Shown here piece after piece: positions 32,660 through 44,041 of a stretch of DNA of 64,000 nucleotides. The notes under the pieces were generated by a model. It did no database searches. It had not been told where the DNA came from and worked only from the letters and a program-made list of their open reading frames with translations. The position numbers and the translations under genes are program-made. Position 1 is the stretch's first letter. The number at the start of each line of letters is the position of its first letter. The DNA comes from Parasponia andersonii (taxonomy: Eukaryota > Streptophyta > Magnoliopsida > Rosales > Cannabaceae). Location of the stretch: the NCBI GenBank assembly GCA_002914805.1, contig JXTB01000144.1, positions 115,668 through 179,667 of the forward strand. The letters are read 5' to 3'.

Positions 32660-35600
32660 TATCCAGAATGATGGCCTCGAACCAAAATTAGAAGCTCTGC
32701 CCTGTCGTGGATTCGGAGTTGGATTCGCTGAGGAGACAGTTCTGCTTCCCTGGCGGAGTTACATTGCAAAGGGTCGAGGGTCCCGCGGATTGGTACCTTT
32801 GGCACTCTGCCCCCGAAGGCTCTATCATTTTGGGAGGAGGCATCTGGAATGGCTGCGGTTTCCCCTTCCTCCCCTGATCCATCAGTTCTTTGCTTTGATG
32901 GGGTTCCACCTGATGCAGCTGAACGCTAACGGGGCCATGATCTTAATGGGGCTCTCTGCCCTGCCAGTTCTCTATAACATACATATTGACCTGGAGATGG
33001 TCTTTTATGCCTACAAGCTCGTCCTCATCCCCAAAAAGAGCTCCTACCCTACTTTCTACCTCTAACCGCTCCCAGAATGCCATATTTTCTGGGGCTTGCC
33101 GAGGTCGGACAAACATTAGGACTCCCACTCTAGGCTGTATGCCGTCGGAGGGGTGTGATGCTCTCCTTAGGTGAATGGGGAGCACTTCCAAGTTCCTTCA
33201 TTTTTTCTGCAGAGTAAGTACTAGGTCGTGAATTTTAGGTCTGCGTTCACCTTGTCCATTATTGCTCATGATATTTTTTCTTGTACAGCCTCTGCGGAAG
33301 AAAGCAAGTTTGAGCCACAATTGTCGGCGGGGCAGCTCAAGGAGCTGGAGGGGATCGTCATCTTTGAGTCTCCTGGGGATTGCCGACACATCTAGCCCAT
33401 CCTGAACCCCCAGGTGATGAATATGATACCTAGAACGGTCTTATACCTTCTCTTCTTGCTAGATACTTGGGTCATCACAAAGCACCTGTGGAGCCAGCTT
33501 GACGCCCCGGCTCTGAACCGGTTCCGCCGGGATGAACAGAGTCGCATCGCTATGGTGGGTCGTCAGGTTACGGCTTCAAGCCAGCTGGCGGGTCCCTACG
33601 ACCTGGTGGCGCCGACTAGCCACGACCTCGAAGAAGCCGTGAGGCTCGTGGCCGAGGAGTGCATCAGGCTCCGTAGAGAGGAAGCCGCCGCCCCCAAGAA
33701 AGTTAAGGGTGAGTTCATTTTCGCATCCTGGAGCTCCCTCAATCAGGTTATGGCTGCATTCTAACTACGTTACTTGCTCTTTATAGGTTCTGATGCAGGC
33801 CCTTCGACAGACCCTTCCCCAGTTAAGGGGAGTGCCACTGTGCACAAGGCTCGCTCCAAGGTATCTGCTGGTCGGCGTCTTATGGTGTCCTTAGAGGACG
33901 AAGCACCTGTGGTCCCCTCTTCTGGCATAAGCGGACCTCCGACTCGGGAGACGACGGCCATAAAAGTCATATATGGCAAGGGGGCGCCTTCGAGCTTGCC
34001 CAAGGAACCCACTGCTCCGACCTCTTCCACCCTCAACTCCAGTTCGAAGACGAGCACAGGGTCTGGTGCTACTTGCCCCCGTGGGGAGATTGCTGAGCTC
34101 AGCGGGGGGGGTCCGAGGTTGAAATCTCGGTTGTCTTCCCCTCCCCTGGCCCTAATAAAGCAGCGTCATGAGGCCGACTCATCCAAAGAGAAGGAATGTC
34201 CGGCAGGGAAGAGAGACAGGGTTGCCCCCTCTTCCGACATTGATGACGACGGGGCCATGCTGACCCTCATGAGGAGGAGAAGGTCTGCGCGCGGTGGCTC
34301 GTCAGGGGGGATTGGTCAAGATAAGACTGAAAAATCATATTCAGGCGGGGCTCCAAGGGGGGTGACAACCGAAACTGCCGATGCAGCAGCGGTTGCCATG
34401 GTGTCTTCTGCTGAGGATGCGCCACCCCCAGCTGTCGCCAAAGGCACACTTGGTGATGCCCAGCTTTCTACCGTCCCCACCACCGCTGCTTCAGGAGCGT
34501 CGAAAAGAGCTACTGGAGCGTGCCCAATGGGGGGGGAGGGTGTCCTCGCGGTTGGCGGGGTGGAGTCGCGTTTCTCAGACGCAGACAATGCCCAAGGAGA
34601 GGATCCAACTACGAAGCCCGAGCTGGAGGCACTCTCCGTGGAGAACGTTGAGCTCGTCGCTGGCCGTAACATTGCACAGGTTTGGCTCGTCTGGCCACCA
34701 CCTCTATGTTTTTCAGCATTCTTACTGAACACTGGCCTCATTTTCTTGTATCTTGCAGCTAGCCGCCGTCTAGTTCTTCTATTCTTCTCGCGTCAGGGAG
34801 CTGATCAGGGAGTTGAACTCCCATTCTGCACTGGCCAAGCAGAGCGAGGCCACCCTTGCCAGGTTGAGGGCTAATTTTGACTAATATCGGAGCCTGGATG
34901 AAGCTAGGATCAGCAGCATGGTAGCTCACGCTCTGAGTGTCGAGACGGTCAGGCGTGAGGAGCTGGTTGCAAAGTTGGCCGAGGCGGAGGCCGACAGGCT
35001 GGCCCAAAACGAGCTCAGAGTCAAGGAGCAAGAGCTGCAGAACGTAGGGGCAGAGATCAGGCTGGCTTTCATCGCTCGCGACATAGCCGTCGATGATGCT
35101 AAAGAGGCGAGGAAAGCGGAGGCAAAAGCCAAACTGGAGGCCTATTCCTTGCAGTGCAGACTCGACCAGTCCAATGAGGTAAACCGATATCTTTACTTAG
35201 ATTGCAAAAAATTGATGGGGGCTCATGCAGAATTATCTCGCAAGCATGGCAAAGACCTCACCGACATTAACACTCTTTTGGTCGACTTGTCATAGCGGCA
35301 AGCAGAGCTGAGCTGGCAGTGCTGAGGGATAGACTGGCAGACACGAAAAAACTGAAGACGAGGTACCAGAGGCAAGTGGATATCCTTTATGCGGAGAGCT
35401 ACAGGTATGGCTGAGAGAACAGGGAATTCGAAGGCCACGTGGAAGTGGTAATGCCAGACCAGTTTGATAAGCAGAAAGGCGTCGAGAGGGACCATTATTC
35501 TGTCAAGCACTACATGCAGCAGCTAGGGGATGAGATCATCATCGTGTACCCTGCTGATATGCTGGAGATGCTCGGCGAAGAAAAAGACGGGCCCTCTACA

Positions 35601-35880
35601 TCCGCCTCTATTGCCAAGGAGATTGTCCTCGCTTCCGTCTACTAGAGCAAGCCTCAGAGGTTCCTGGTGGTCAGCCTGATCTTTGGGCCTTAACTGGCGA
35701 TAGGTCTGGCGCGGTCATTTTTTCCAGTGATGATTCCGACCCTGTTACACTACCCTCTGTCGGAGCTGGTCCAAGTGCTGAAACTGGCTGCGCTCCCTTG
35801 GCTGGAGGTAATTAGGGCATCTTGCTTTGTGCATTTGTAAATTTGACCCTTGTTGTAACCATCTATTTAAATAATAGAAA
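32660..35880 (+). pseudogene. Antisense accessory ORF region of element B
   Basis: Open blocks run on the + strand, opposite to gag-pol, between the arrays and the 3' LTR. The first part (about 32668-33065) includes FHLMQLNANGAMILMGLSAL, a pattern seen in plant 'putative gypsy type transposon' proteins. The longest block (33774-34874, 366 aa) is Ser/Pro/Ala-rich and disordered. A heptad-rich coiled coil follows (34918-35295, RREELVAKLAEAEADRLAQN). The end is acidic and has GPSTSAS near 35600. GT...AG intron-like gaps with pyrimidine-rich 3' ends lie near 33710-33786 and 34680-34760. AATAATAGAAA near 35870 could serve a poly(A) signal. Grande and Retand relatives are known to carry antisense genes. 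The function is unknown. Confidence 0.62.
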
Positions 35881-36453
35881 CCGTGTAGTTTTCTTAAGTT
35901 TATTCCCTTCTCACTCTTTTTGTTGACCGCGCTTAGGGTTAGGATTAGATATCGTATATGACGCCATTCCCTTATTGGCAGGGCGGCCAGCGTTTGGTTT
36001 TGACTCAGTCGTATATGATTTTGAGTTTTTAGTGAATTCTCCTCGTGCTATGATCGACAAGATTAGCTCTGGAGATCGGGATATGAGTTTCGGCTCATCC
36101 GATTTTGAGGATGTATAACCTCTATTATGACTTGTCTTTGAAGAATTCGACCCACACGTGTAGCTAGACTTTTCTGACCCCAAATGGGAACATGCCAGGA
36201 ACCAGCTTCAGGGGTTGGTTGACCACTGTTTGGACCCGTCACTGAAGAGGAAAAGGCCTGGGCTCGACTCTCATCAGGAGCAAACAGGGTGCTACTACTC
36301 TGATGTGTCCCTGCAAGTCCATCCAAAACCTGCTTCTTACAAGTAGAGCTTCCAGGTGCACGTTCCTGTCGACCATGCATTTTGTATTTTAGGAAATAAT
36401 AAACAGAGTTTGGTTTTAACTTCTGTCATTGTGCCTTGTCTTGTACTGGACTA

Positions 36454-36870
36454 CTTCCAATGGGTAGGCTCTAACTCTGTTCATTCCCAGTCTACGTGTA
36501 ATTAAACTGCTTTCTGGGGAGAGTCTGCTTCCAATGGGTAGACCCTGACCCCTCTTACCTTTGTTTTGCACGCGGCTAAAACACTCTCTGGGGAGGGCCT
36601 GCTTCCAACGGGTAGACCCAGACTCCACTCGCCTTTGTCTTCGCATGGAAAAGGTGCTCTCTGGGGAGGGTCTAGTTCCAACGGGTGAACCCTAACCCTG
36701 CTTTCATTTAGCTTTTCGTATAGCTAAGATGCTCCTTAGGGAGGGTCTACTTCCAATGGGTAGACCCTGTCCCTGCTTTCATTTAGCTTTTCGTATGGCT
36801 AAGGCGCTCCTTAGGGAGGGTCTACTTCCAACGGGTAGACCCTGTCCCTGCTTTCCTTTGAGGGCAGGCT
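36454..36870. repeat. Tandem array 1 in element B (73-75-bp units)
   Basis: Units begin CTTCCAAtGGGTAGaCCCT at 36454, 36529, 36602, 36675, 36750 and 36825, spaced 73-75 bp, giving about 5.6 copies. Each ends with CT(CT)GGGGAGGGTCT. The units diverge more toward the left. Confidence 0.92.
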
Positions 36871-36939
36871 GCAAATTTTCACCGCGTGGTCTATCGCCTT
36901 TCGCACGTCCTCACGGGTCGTGGGTGAGAGACTTGATCC

Positions 36940-37415
36940 CTGTAGTACGATTCTTGATGGGGCCAGCTGACAAGTATTTTGGTTGCGCAGCTCTTTCCTC
37001 TTCGTAAGTTTTCTTGGGCCATCGGCAAGCCTTTTATTGCACGATGTGATTCCCATAGTACGATCATTTTTGAGGTGTGCTGGCAAGTTTTTGGTTGCAC
37101 AGCTCTTTCCTCTTCGTACATTTTCTCAGGCCATCGGCAAGCATTTTATTGCACGATGTGATTCCCATAGTACGATCGTTTTCGAGGTTTGCTGGCAAGT
37201 TTTTGGTTGCGCAGCTCTTTCCTATTCGTATGTTTTCTCGGGCCATCGACTAGCATTTTATTGCACGATGTGATTCCCATAGTACGATCGTTTTCGAGAT
37301 CTGCTGACAAGTTTTTGGTTGCGCAGCTCTTTCCTCTTCGTACATTTTCTAGAGCCATCGACTAGCATTTTATTGCACAATATGATTCCCATAGTACGAT
37401 TTTTTGATTGTGCAA
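36940..37415. repeat. Tandem array 2 in element B (112-bp units)
   Basis: The block GGTTGCGCAGCTCTTTCCTC starts at 36981, 37093, 37205 and 37317, exactly 112 bp apart. Every unit also has ATTGCACGATGTGATTCCCA. There are about four copies plus a partial one at the left. The unit shares no clear sequence with array 1. Periodic open frames on both strands here are shadows of the repeat. Confidence 0.93.
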
Positions 37416-37564
37416 ATAGTGCGTGGGGTCTGCCACTATGGGCAGACCCTTTTCCATAGCAATCTAAAGGATAAATTCGTGTGGCGGAAAACTTGACCTA
37501 TTTTAGAATTAAGCTTTTTAATAATATAAGCATTTACATGGGTTTTACAACATTTACATGTGTC

Positions 37565-38941
37565 TCACATGTGATACTTTTTCAAGTGCTGAGCGTTCCA
37601 TGTGTTTGGTAGGCTCTTCTCGGTCTTGAGTTCTTTCAGGACATACGCACCATTGTCAGATGCTTTGATCACCTCATAGGGTCCAACCCAATTGGAGTCT
37701 AGTTTCGAATAATTCCCTGTTTTGACCTTCAAGACCAAATCCCCAGTGTTAAATCGACGAGCACTCACCTTCTTTGCGTAGTAGGACCTGGCCTGCTGGT
37801 GGTATGAGGTCAGGTGGACTAGGGCCATATTTCTCGTTTCTTCCATGAGGTCTGTGTTATGGCTTAGCTGCTGCTCGTTCAGTGGGGCATCTCTGACCAC
37901 TTCGGAGTGAAGGGTCGGGAGGCCAATCTCGGTCAGGATCACAGCATCTGACCCGTTGACCATGGCGAATGGCGTTCTTCCTGTCGACCTCTGCTCCGTG
38001 GTTCGATGGGCCCACACAATGGCCGGTAGCTCTTCTAACCACCTGCCTTTAGCCTCCTACAAATTCTTTTTGATATTGCTAAATATGGCCTTGTCCGTTG
38101 CCTCTTCTTGGCCGTTTCCCTGAGGGTAGTTCATAAATGTGAAGCTGAGCCTTATATCATACAGCTCACACAGTTCCTTAAGCTTAGCATTCTGGAACTG
38201 TGTGCCATGATCAGCGTGTATCTTTTTCGGAATCTCGTATCGACAGATTATATTTTTCCAAATAAAGTTAATTGTGTCTACCTTACTAACGGTCGCGTAG
38301 GCTTCAGCCTCTACCTATTTGGTGAAATAATCTGTGGCCAGTAAGACGTACCTTCTTCCCCTTGGACCTTTGGGGAGCTCTCTGATGATGTCCAGGCCCC
38401 ATTTGGCAAACGGCCAAGGAGTTATGTTCGAATGGAGTTCCTCCGCGGGTTGGCATTTCATGAGGGCGAACCTCTGGCACTTATCACATTTCTTGACAAA
38501 TCGGGCCACCTTGGTCATCATGTATGGCCAGAAGTATCCAGCCGTCAGAGCCTTGTGGGCGAGGCTACGTCTGCCAGAGTGGTTGCCACATGCTCCCTCG
38601 TAGATTTCCTCCATCAGTTTCTGAGCTTCGACGGGACCTACACATCGCAGCATCGGTCCCATTTTCGATCTCCTATACAGTCGCTCCACCACCATTGAGT
38701 ATCTGGCAGCCTTCAGTCTGATCGACCTTGCTTTTTGGAGGTCCGCAGGTAGGTTTCCCAACGCTAAATACTGGGTGATAGGTTTCATCCACCCCTTGTC
38801 TGCAGAGCCAGTTGCAAATACATGGCATGCGGGGGTCTCCATAGGGTCCTTCATGTTCTCGCCCTCTAAGAGAATCTCTGTATGTCCGATCGTTCCCCCG
38901 ATCGACGTGCTCTTAGTTAGCTCGTCGGCCTTCTGGTTCAT
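37565..38941 (-). mobile_element. Integrase region of element B
   Basis: The - strand has a zinc-binding block (EGACGNHSGRRSLAHKAL, then KKCDKCQRFA) and a catalytic-core block with PWPFAKWGLDIIRELPKG and VLLATDYFTK. The C-terminal region is at 37565-38017 (VWAHRTTEQRSTGRTPFAM, NWVGPYEVIKASDNGAYVL). The order and text are those of Tat-type Ty3 integrases. Broken. Confidence 0.85.
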
Positions 38942-38989
38942 CTCCCTGGGAATCTGTTCGATATTGAAACTACTGAAGCGGGCTTTTGC

Positions 38990-39300
38990 CCCTATTACCT
39001 TGGAGAAGTACTGTGTAATCTCGCCTTTTTTACTTCGAAGTCTCCCCTGACTTGACCCATGATCAACTGCGAGTCGGTCTTTATTGCGATACTCTCTACT
39101 CCGAAGTCCAGAACCAGTTCAAGGCCTTGCAGCAGTGCCTCGTACTCCGCCTCGTTGTTCATTGCCTGGAAATCGAGCCTCAAAGCTTTCTCTACTCTGA
39201 GTCCTGTTGGGGTCTATAGGACTATCCCGATACCTGACCCTGAGGCATTCGTAGATCCGCCGGTGTAGAGGGTCCAGGCTGAAGGGACGCAAGATTGAGA
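38990..39300 (-). mobile_element. Second (archaeal-like) RNase H of element B
   Basis: The - strand has NASGSGIGIVL, then LRLDFQAMNNEAEYEALLQG and IAIKTDSQLIMGQVRGDFEV. This is the pattern of the archaeal-type RNase H that Tat-group elements carry in addition to their own RNase H. It lies between the first RNase H and integrase, as in that group, and supports the Tat assignment. Confidence 0.78.
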
Positions 39301-40850
39301 CGTCTGAAGTGGGTTGTATAGCTCGCCGAAGGATTTGATTTCCACCAGGAAATCCACCATGACTTGCTCTTTCTTCACCACTCGAGGCTGACACTCGATG
39401 TCGTATATCCCCAGTTTGATAGCCCACTTGGTTAGTCATCCCGATAGGTCCGGTTTGGCCAAGATTTGCAGGATGGGGAAATCCGTATACACGGTGACCG
39501 AGTGTGTCTCAAAGTATTGCCTGAGTCTCTTCTTAGCATTGTCCAGAGCGAGGACCAGTTTCTCTGCAATACTATATTGCGTCTTGACATTCAGGAGCAT
39601 GCAACTTATATAAAATAACAGCCTCTGCTTGCCATCTTCCTCGACGAATAGTACGATGCTAATTGCTACTTCAAACACTGCTAAATAAGTGTATAGGCAC
39701 TCCCCCTCTACTGGGGAAGCCAGGATAGGCAGATGACTTAAGTACAGCTTGAGATCTGTCAGTGGCTTGTCCTGCACCTCCCCCCAGGCGACAGTGGAGC
39801 TTCTCTTTAGGCATTGGAAGAAAGGCTTGTATCGGTCAGACATCTTGGAGACGAACCGACAGAGAGCGGCTATCTTCCCGGCTAGGCGCTGGACCTCCCG
39901 AATAGTCGAGGGTCTCTGCACATCTGTGATTGAGGACAACTGGGTCGGGTTGGCCTCAATGCCCCTTCTGCTCACGATGTGCCCTAGGAACTGGCTGAAG
40001 AACATCCCGAACGCACATTTCTTGGGGTTCAGATGTATCCGATATTGGCTCAGAATCTGGAAACATTCATCTAGATGTCCCAGATAGTCTGAAGCTTCTC
40101 TGCTCTTTACGACCATGTCGTCGATTTAGACTTCCATAGTCTTCCCTAGCAGCTCGGCGAACATTTTGTTCATGAGCCTCTGGTAGGTTGCCTCCATGTT
40201 CTTCAAACCAAATGACATGCATCTATAAAAGTACAGACCTCGCTCCGTAATAAATGCCGTGTGAATCTGGTCTTCCTCGTACAAACGGATCTGGTTGTGT
40301 CTAGAATAGGCATCCAAGAAGCTCATCCTGTCGAATCCCACCGTTACATCTACCATTTAGTCGATCCTTGGTAGGGGAAAGCTATCCTTTGGGCAGGCCT
40401 TGTTCAAGTTGGTGAAGTCTATGCAAGTACGGTCGTCGCCATTTTTCTTCTTCACCACCACCGGGTTGGAGACCCAGCACGGGTATACGAATTCCATGAT
40501 CAGGCCGTTCTCAAGTAGCATCTCTACCTCCTTGTTGATCATCCTATTTTTCTCTGGCGTGAACCTTTGGGGTCTCTACCTGACCGAAAGGAAATTGGGG
40601 TCTATGTTCAGCCGGTGGCAGGTGTACATAGGGTTTATCCCGAGCATGTTGTCGTGAGACCACACGAAGACGTCTTCGTTCTGCCTCAGGAACCCCAACA
40701 TCTCGTTCTTTTCCTCCTCGGGCAACAGGGCCCCGAATAAGACTATATTCACTGGTTCTGCCTCTTTCAAAAGGACTGCTACCAGTTCCTCGATCGTAGA
40801 TTCTGGCCTGTCAGACTCGTCTTCGATCCGCTTCATGTATGCTGGCAAGT
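39301..40850 (-). mobile_element. Reverse transcriptase and first RNase H of element B
   Basis: The - strand shows in order the Tat-type linker (NEDVFVWSHDNMLGINPMYT), reverse transcriptase motifs (VKKKNGDDRTCIDFTNLNKA, SFLDAYSRHNQIRLYEEDQI, FYRCMSFGLKNMEATYQRLM), connection motifs (HLNPKKCAFGMFFSQFLGHI) and the first RNase H with FEVAISIVLF and YSIAEKLVLALDNAKKRLRQ. Broken. Confidence 0.85.
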
Positions 40851-41630
40851 GGTCCTTTAATTGCTATCTGTCCCCTGTCGAGGCGCTCGCGCTCGCATCG
40901 GCTCCGCTCATGGCGGTTGAAAAACATTTGCTCACGGAGGCCTAGTCTCCTTTGATGTCCATCGTATAGATACTATCCCTTGATAGACATCTTAAGACTT
41001 GGTGGAGGGTGGAGGCAACCCCATGTATGGCATGGATCCATCCTCTCTCCATGATGATATTGAAGGAGGACTAGCAGTCGATGACGACGAAGTCTATGTT
41101 CAGGCATCTCTCCACAGCACGGACCTTCAGGGTCACGACGCCCAAGGGGCTAACCTTAGTACTATCGAAAGCGAACAGCAGCTAACAGGTCGGCCTGAGT
41201 GCATTTCGATTCAGGCCCATGCTCTCGAACGTGCTGAGGAACAGGACATCGACACTGCTCCTACCATCGATCAGGACCCTTCTGACTAACACGGAGTCGT
41301 CTATAGCTTAATCACCAAGGGGTCGTCGTGAGGCAGGTGCACCGTGGTCAAATCTTGCTGGGTGAAAGCAATGGGGGAAGGGGGGCAGAGGTGCAGCTTT
41401 CTCCCATCATCAAATGGTTAACAGAATGACCCATCCCCCTCAGGCACTTCACCCTTTCTTCGGTCTTTCCGAGGCATTTTTCCTTCTCCTCCTGACCCTG
41501 GGTCGGCTCTGGTCTGCCACGATGATTAGGACTATCCTCAGGGCCTGCCCTCCTGATCTGGAAGCCTGGGTCTGCTTGCTTTTTTCGGGCCTGGTGGCGT
41601 CTTCTTGTGGTTGGATTCTGCCGGTCTTCA
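40851..41630 (-). mobile_element. Protease region of element B
   Basis: A retropepsin-like stretch on the - strand has VLIDGRSSVDVLFLSTFESM near 41240-41290, matching the Tat family pattern 'VL(I/V)D.GSS.D.LF...F..MG'. It lies between the gag zinc knuckle and reverse transcriptase. Confidence 0.65.
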
Positions 41631-41634
41631 TGTA

Positions 41635-43059
41635 CTACTTTAACTTACCGGCATGGATCGGCATCATAACCTGCGCATAAAAGCTGCGGCAGTTGATGGT
41701 GTCATGCCCGTGATCCTTGTGAAATTGGCAGTACCTGTTCCTATTTTTTATATGCTCAGGAATGCCGGACTTGGGCAGGTCTTTGAAAATGCCCCTATCC
41801 TTGTTTTGGAGGTAGATCACGTCGATCAGCTTGTTGAGCTCGTATTTCGGCAGTGGGTCACGAGACGCCTTTCTCCTCTTGCCGCCTTCTTGACCGCCTT
41901 GGGTGGGGGCTTCCTATTTCGAAGTCGGCCCTTAGTCCGGCGCGAGCGTCTTTACCCCTTGCGGCGCCGGAGTTTGCGCCGGCGCTGTTATTATCGCAGC
42001 GGAGGCCTTGGGCACTTTCTGGCGGCTTTCCAGCACCCTGAATACCCCTTCCGACTTTGCTTAGACATCCGTCATATCGTACGGAAGGTTCAAAAGCAGA
42101 TGGTCCGATAATATTGATCCTGGCTGCAGGCCCCTAACGAACGAGCCTGCGGCTTGGACTGAGTCAGCGTTGTGCACTAGGGACATCACCTCTAGGAAAC
42201 GCAATAGGTATTCTCTCGGAGACTCGTTCGCGGTTTGTTCCAACCGGTCAAGGTCTCGCATGGTTTTCTGCTGCTTCCGGGTACCTGTATACTGCTTTAA
42301 GAAAAGTTTACAGAAATCTTCGAACCCGTTTATTGATTTCTTTGGGAGCTGTCTGAACCATAATAGGGGCGGTCCTGCCAGGGTTATGGAGAAGACTTTC
42401 CAAGTCACAGCCTCGTCCCTAGTTTCCAAGGCCATCTTCTGCTGAAAGTGGTATATATGATCGAGGGGATCGGTTTTCCCTTCGAACGGCCTGAAGGTCG
42501 GGGTTGTGAAGTCTCTCGACTTGGGTTCCATCAAGATCCAGTCGGCGAAGGCCGTCTGGTTGATCTCTCGCACAGTTTGCTCTGCCAGATCATCGGGGGT
42601 CTGGCTTTGATGGGCCCCGAGCCTCTTACTCAGCTCCGCCATCATTTCTTGCTTCTAGTTGGCAAGGACACCTTTTGGGCTTTCTTGGTGTCTTCTGTCT
42701 ATCGCCGTTCCGGTTTGGAAAGGCCTCATCTAGCTTTGTCGCTTCCCCTGCATCCGCGATCTGGATGGGGCTAGAACTTCCCTCGATAGTTGGCCCCCAG
42801 ACTCTTATTGGGCCTCTTCATCAAAGTCTTCCCTTCGCTCGCTCCTGGCTTCGCTTGCCAGTAGCTCTTCGAGGCAGACGTTATCTCTGCGCACTTCTAC
42901 AACTTCATCTTTTAAACCCAGGATGGCCTCGTGGGCAATCTCTGCTTTCCGATTTGCTTCTGCTAGGGTGGCGAGCATCTGGTCCAGCTTTTGCTCCAGA
43001 CCCAATTGTGCTTCTCGGGAGCTTCCTTCGGCGTCAGGACATGTGCTCCTGGTTGTCAC
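41635..43059 (-). mobile_element. Gag region of element B
   Basis: The - strand begins with an N-terminal Glu-rich coiled coil (42805-43059, MTTRSTCPDAEGSSREAQLG). The capsid-like retrotransposon gag domain follows at 42061-42645, with DPLDHIYHFQQKMALETRDE, AGPPLLWFRQLPKKSINGFE and ETANESPREYLLRF-like text. A C..H-type zinc knuckle lies at 41635-41820 (YCQFHKDHGHDTINC). This is the usual Tat gag order. Broken. Confidence 0.82.
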
Positions 43060-43160
43060 TCTTGAGGGTGCTATCTTCTGATATTGTATGGCCTTTTATT
43101 GGGGGAGAGCGTGATAGTGAGACTCCTACTCTTTCTCTCGCACCCAAAGCCTTCCCTATA

Positions 43161-43170
43161 GATGGCGCCA
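43161..43170 (-). other. Primer-site-like sequence of element B
   Basis: On the - strand, TGGCGCCATC lies three bases inside the 5' LTR. TGGCGCC is the start of the primer sites used with Asp- or Arg-type tRNAs in Athila/Tat elements. The remainder does not match one tRNA clearly to my eye. Confidence 0.5.
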
Positions 43171-43173
43171 AAC

Positions 43174-44036
43174 TGTTGGAGCGGTTTTCACTAGCTGTCC
43201 ACGTGTCTCTGAACTGCTGATGTTGTATCTTCCAACTGTTCACGTATCCTTACTATCCCAAAGTACTTTTGACTTCAGGCAGGGTCAGAGAGGCGGGAGA
43301 GGCCACCTGCAAAAACTCTCTAATGCTTAAGTTAGATGTTTATCTTTGATTCTGGGTAGCAAAGATTTAATTTTTCTCTGTATGAGTATATCTTTGTCTA
43401 TTGCTTGTAAACTTTTAAATATTTCTTTTTGTATGCATACATGCCTCTCTCCTTTTCGGGAACGCATGACTCATATATATAATTCTAGAACTGTGAACCT
43501 TATGGTTCTCAATCCTAGGACCGAGTATTTTTTCTTATCAGGACTTACTCTAGAGATCACGGGCCGTGATTACCGTGATTCTCTCTGCATTGTCGTGGCC
43601 TAGTTTCCGCCATCCTCTATGGCTCGAGCCTATCAGGGGTGAGACTTTGGCTCGAGCCTGTCAGGGGTGAGACTTTGACAAACTGCCGTTCTATCAGGAC
43701 GATTTGCCCAATGCGCGCACCTACTCAGGATGGCATTAAATGTCCTGTCTGGGTCTGGAATAGCGCGCTACCGTTCAAGGGTCTTCTGGCGGAAGACTCT
43801 CAAGCCTCCTAACCCCCACCTGTCGAGGTAGGAAATGAGCTGGGCCGAACTGATCCAGGGTCTGGAATAAATTTGGCCCTAGCCCCTGACAACCCACTGA
43901 CCCATACGGTATCACTTGCAACTTGCGTGGCTTTTAAATGGTCACTTTGGACATGTGACGGATGACGTACATCCCTCGTGACTTGCTCTGCCACGTAGTC
44001 GTCCACATGGTATGTGATCTAGAAACGGGCCCCACA
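43174..44036 (-). mobile_element. 5' LTR of element B
   Basis: The LTR is 863 bp with TG...CA ends. It differs in length from its partner mainly through a 28-bp unit (GGCTCGAGCCTATCAGGGGT and eight more bases) present twice at 43621-43648 and 43649-43676. Confidence 0.92.
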
Positions 44037-44041
44037 CTTGG

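Larger units (their letters stand above)
31483..44036 (-). mobile_element. Tat-type Ty3 element (element B)
   Basis: A 12.55-kb Ty3/gypsy element of the Tat group (Retand/Grande-like) on the - strand. From right to left: 5' LTR 43174-44036, primer-site region 43161-43170, gag, protease, reverse transcriptase, RNase H, a second archaeal-like RNase H, integrase (to 37565), two tandem arrays (37420-36450), an antisense accessory ORF region (35880-32660), purine tract and 3' LTR 31483-32311. A perfect 5-bp duplication CTTGG flanks it. The LTRs are about 87% alike by eye, suggesting roughly 5 million years at usual plant rates. All main parts are present but broken, with many breaks. Confidence 0.92.

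Noticed and set aside
33774-34874. 366-codon + frame as an independent host gene
   Set aside because: It lies inside element B between its pol and 3' LTR and matches the antisense accessory region of Tat relatives, so it is treated as part of the element.
36811-37358. Several overlapping open frames of 60-96 codons on both strands
   Set aside because: They are periodic translations of the 73-75-bp and 112-bp tandem units, repeating the same peptide text at unit spacing.
36454-37415. CRISPR-like regular repeats
   Set aside because: The whole 112-bp and 73-75-bp units are repeated in direct contact, with no unique spacers, and the context is a plant retroelement. These are tandem repeats.
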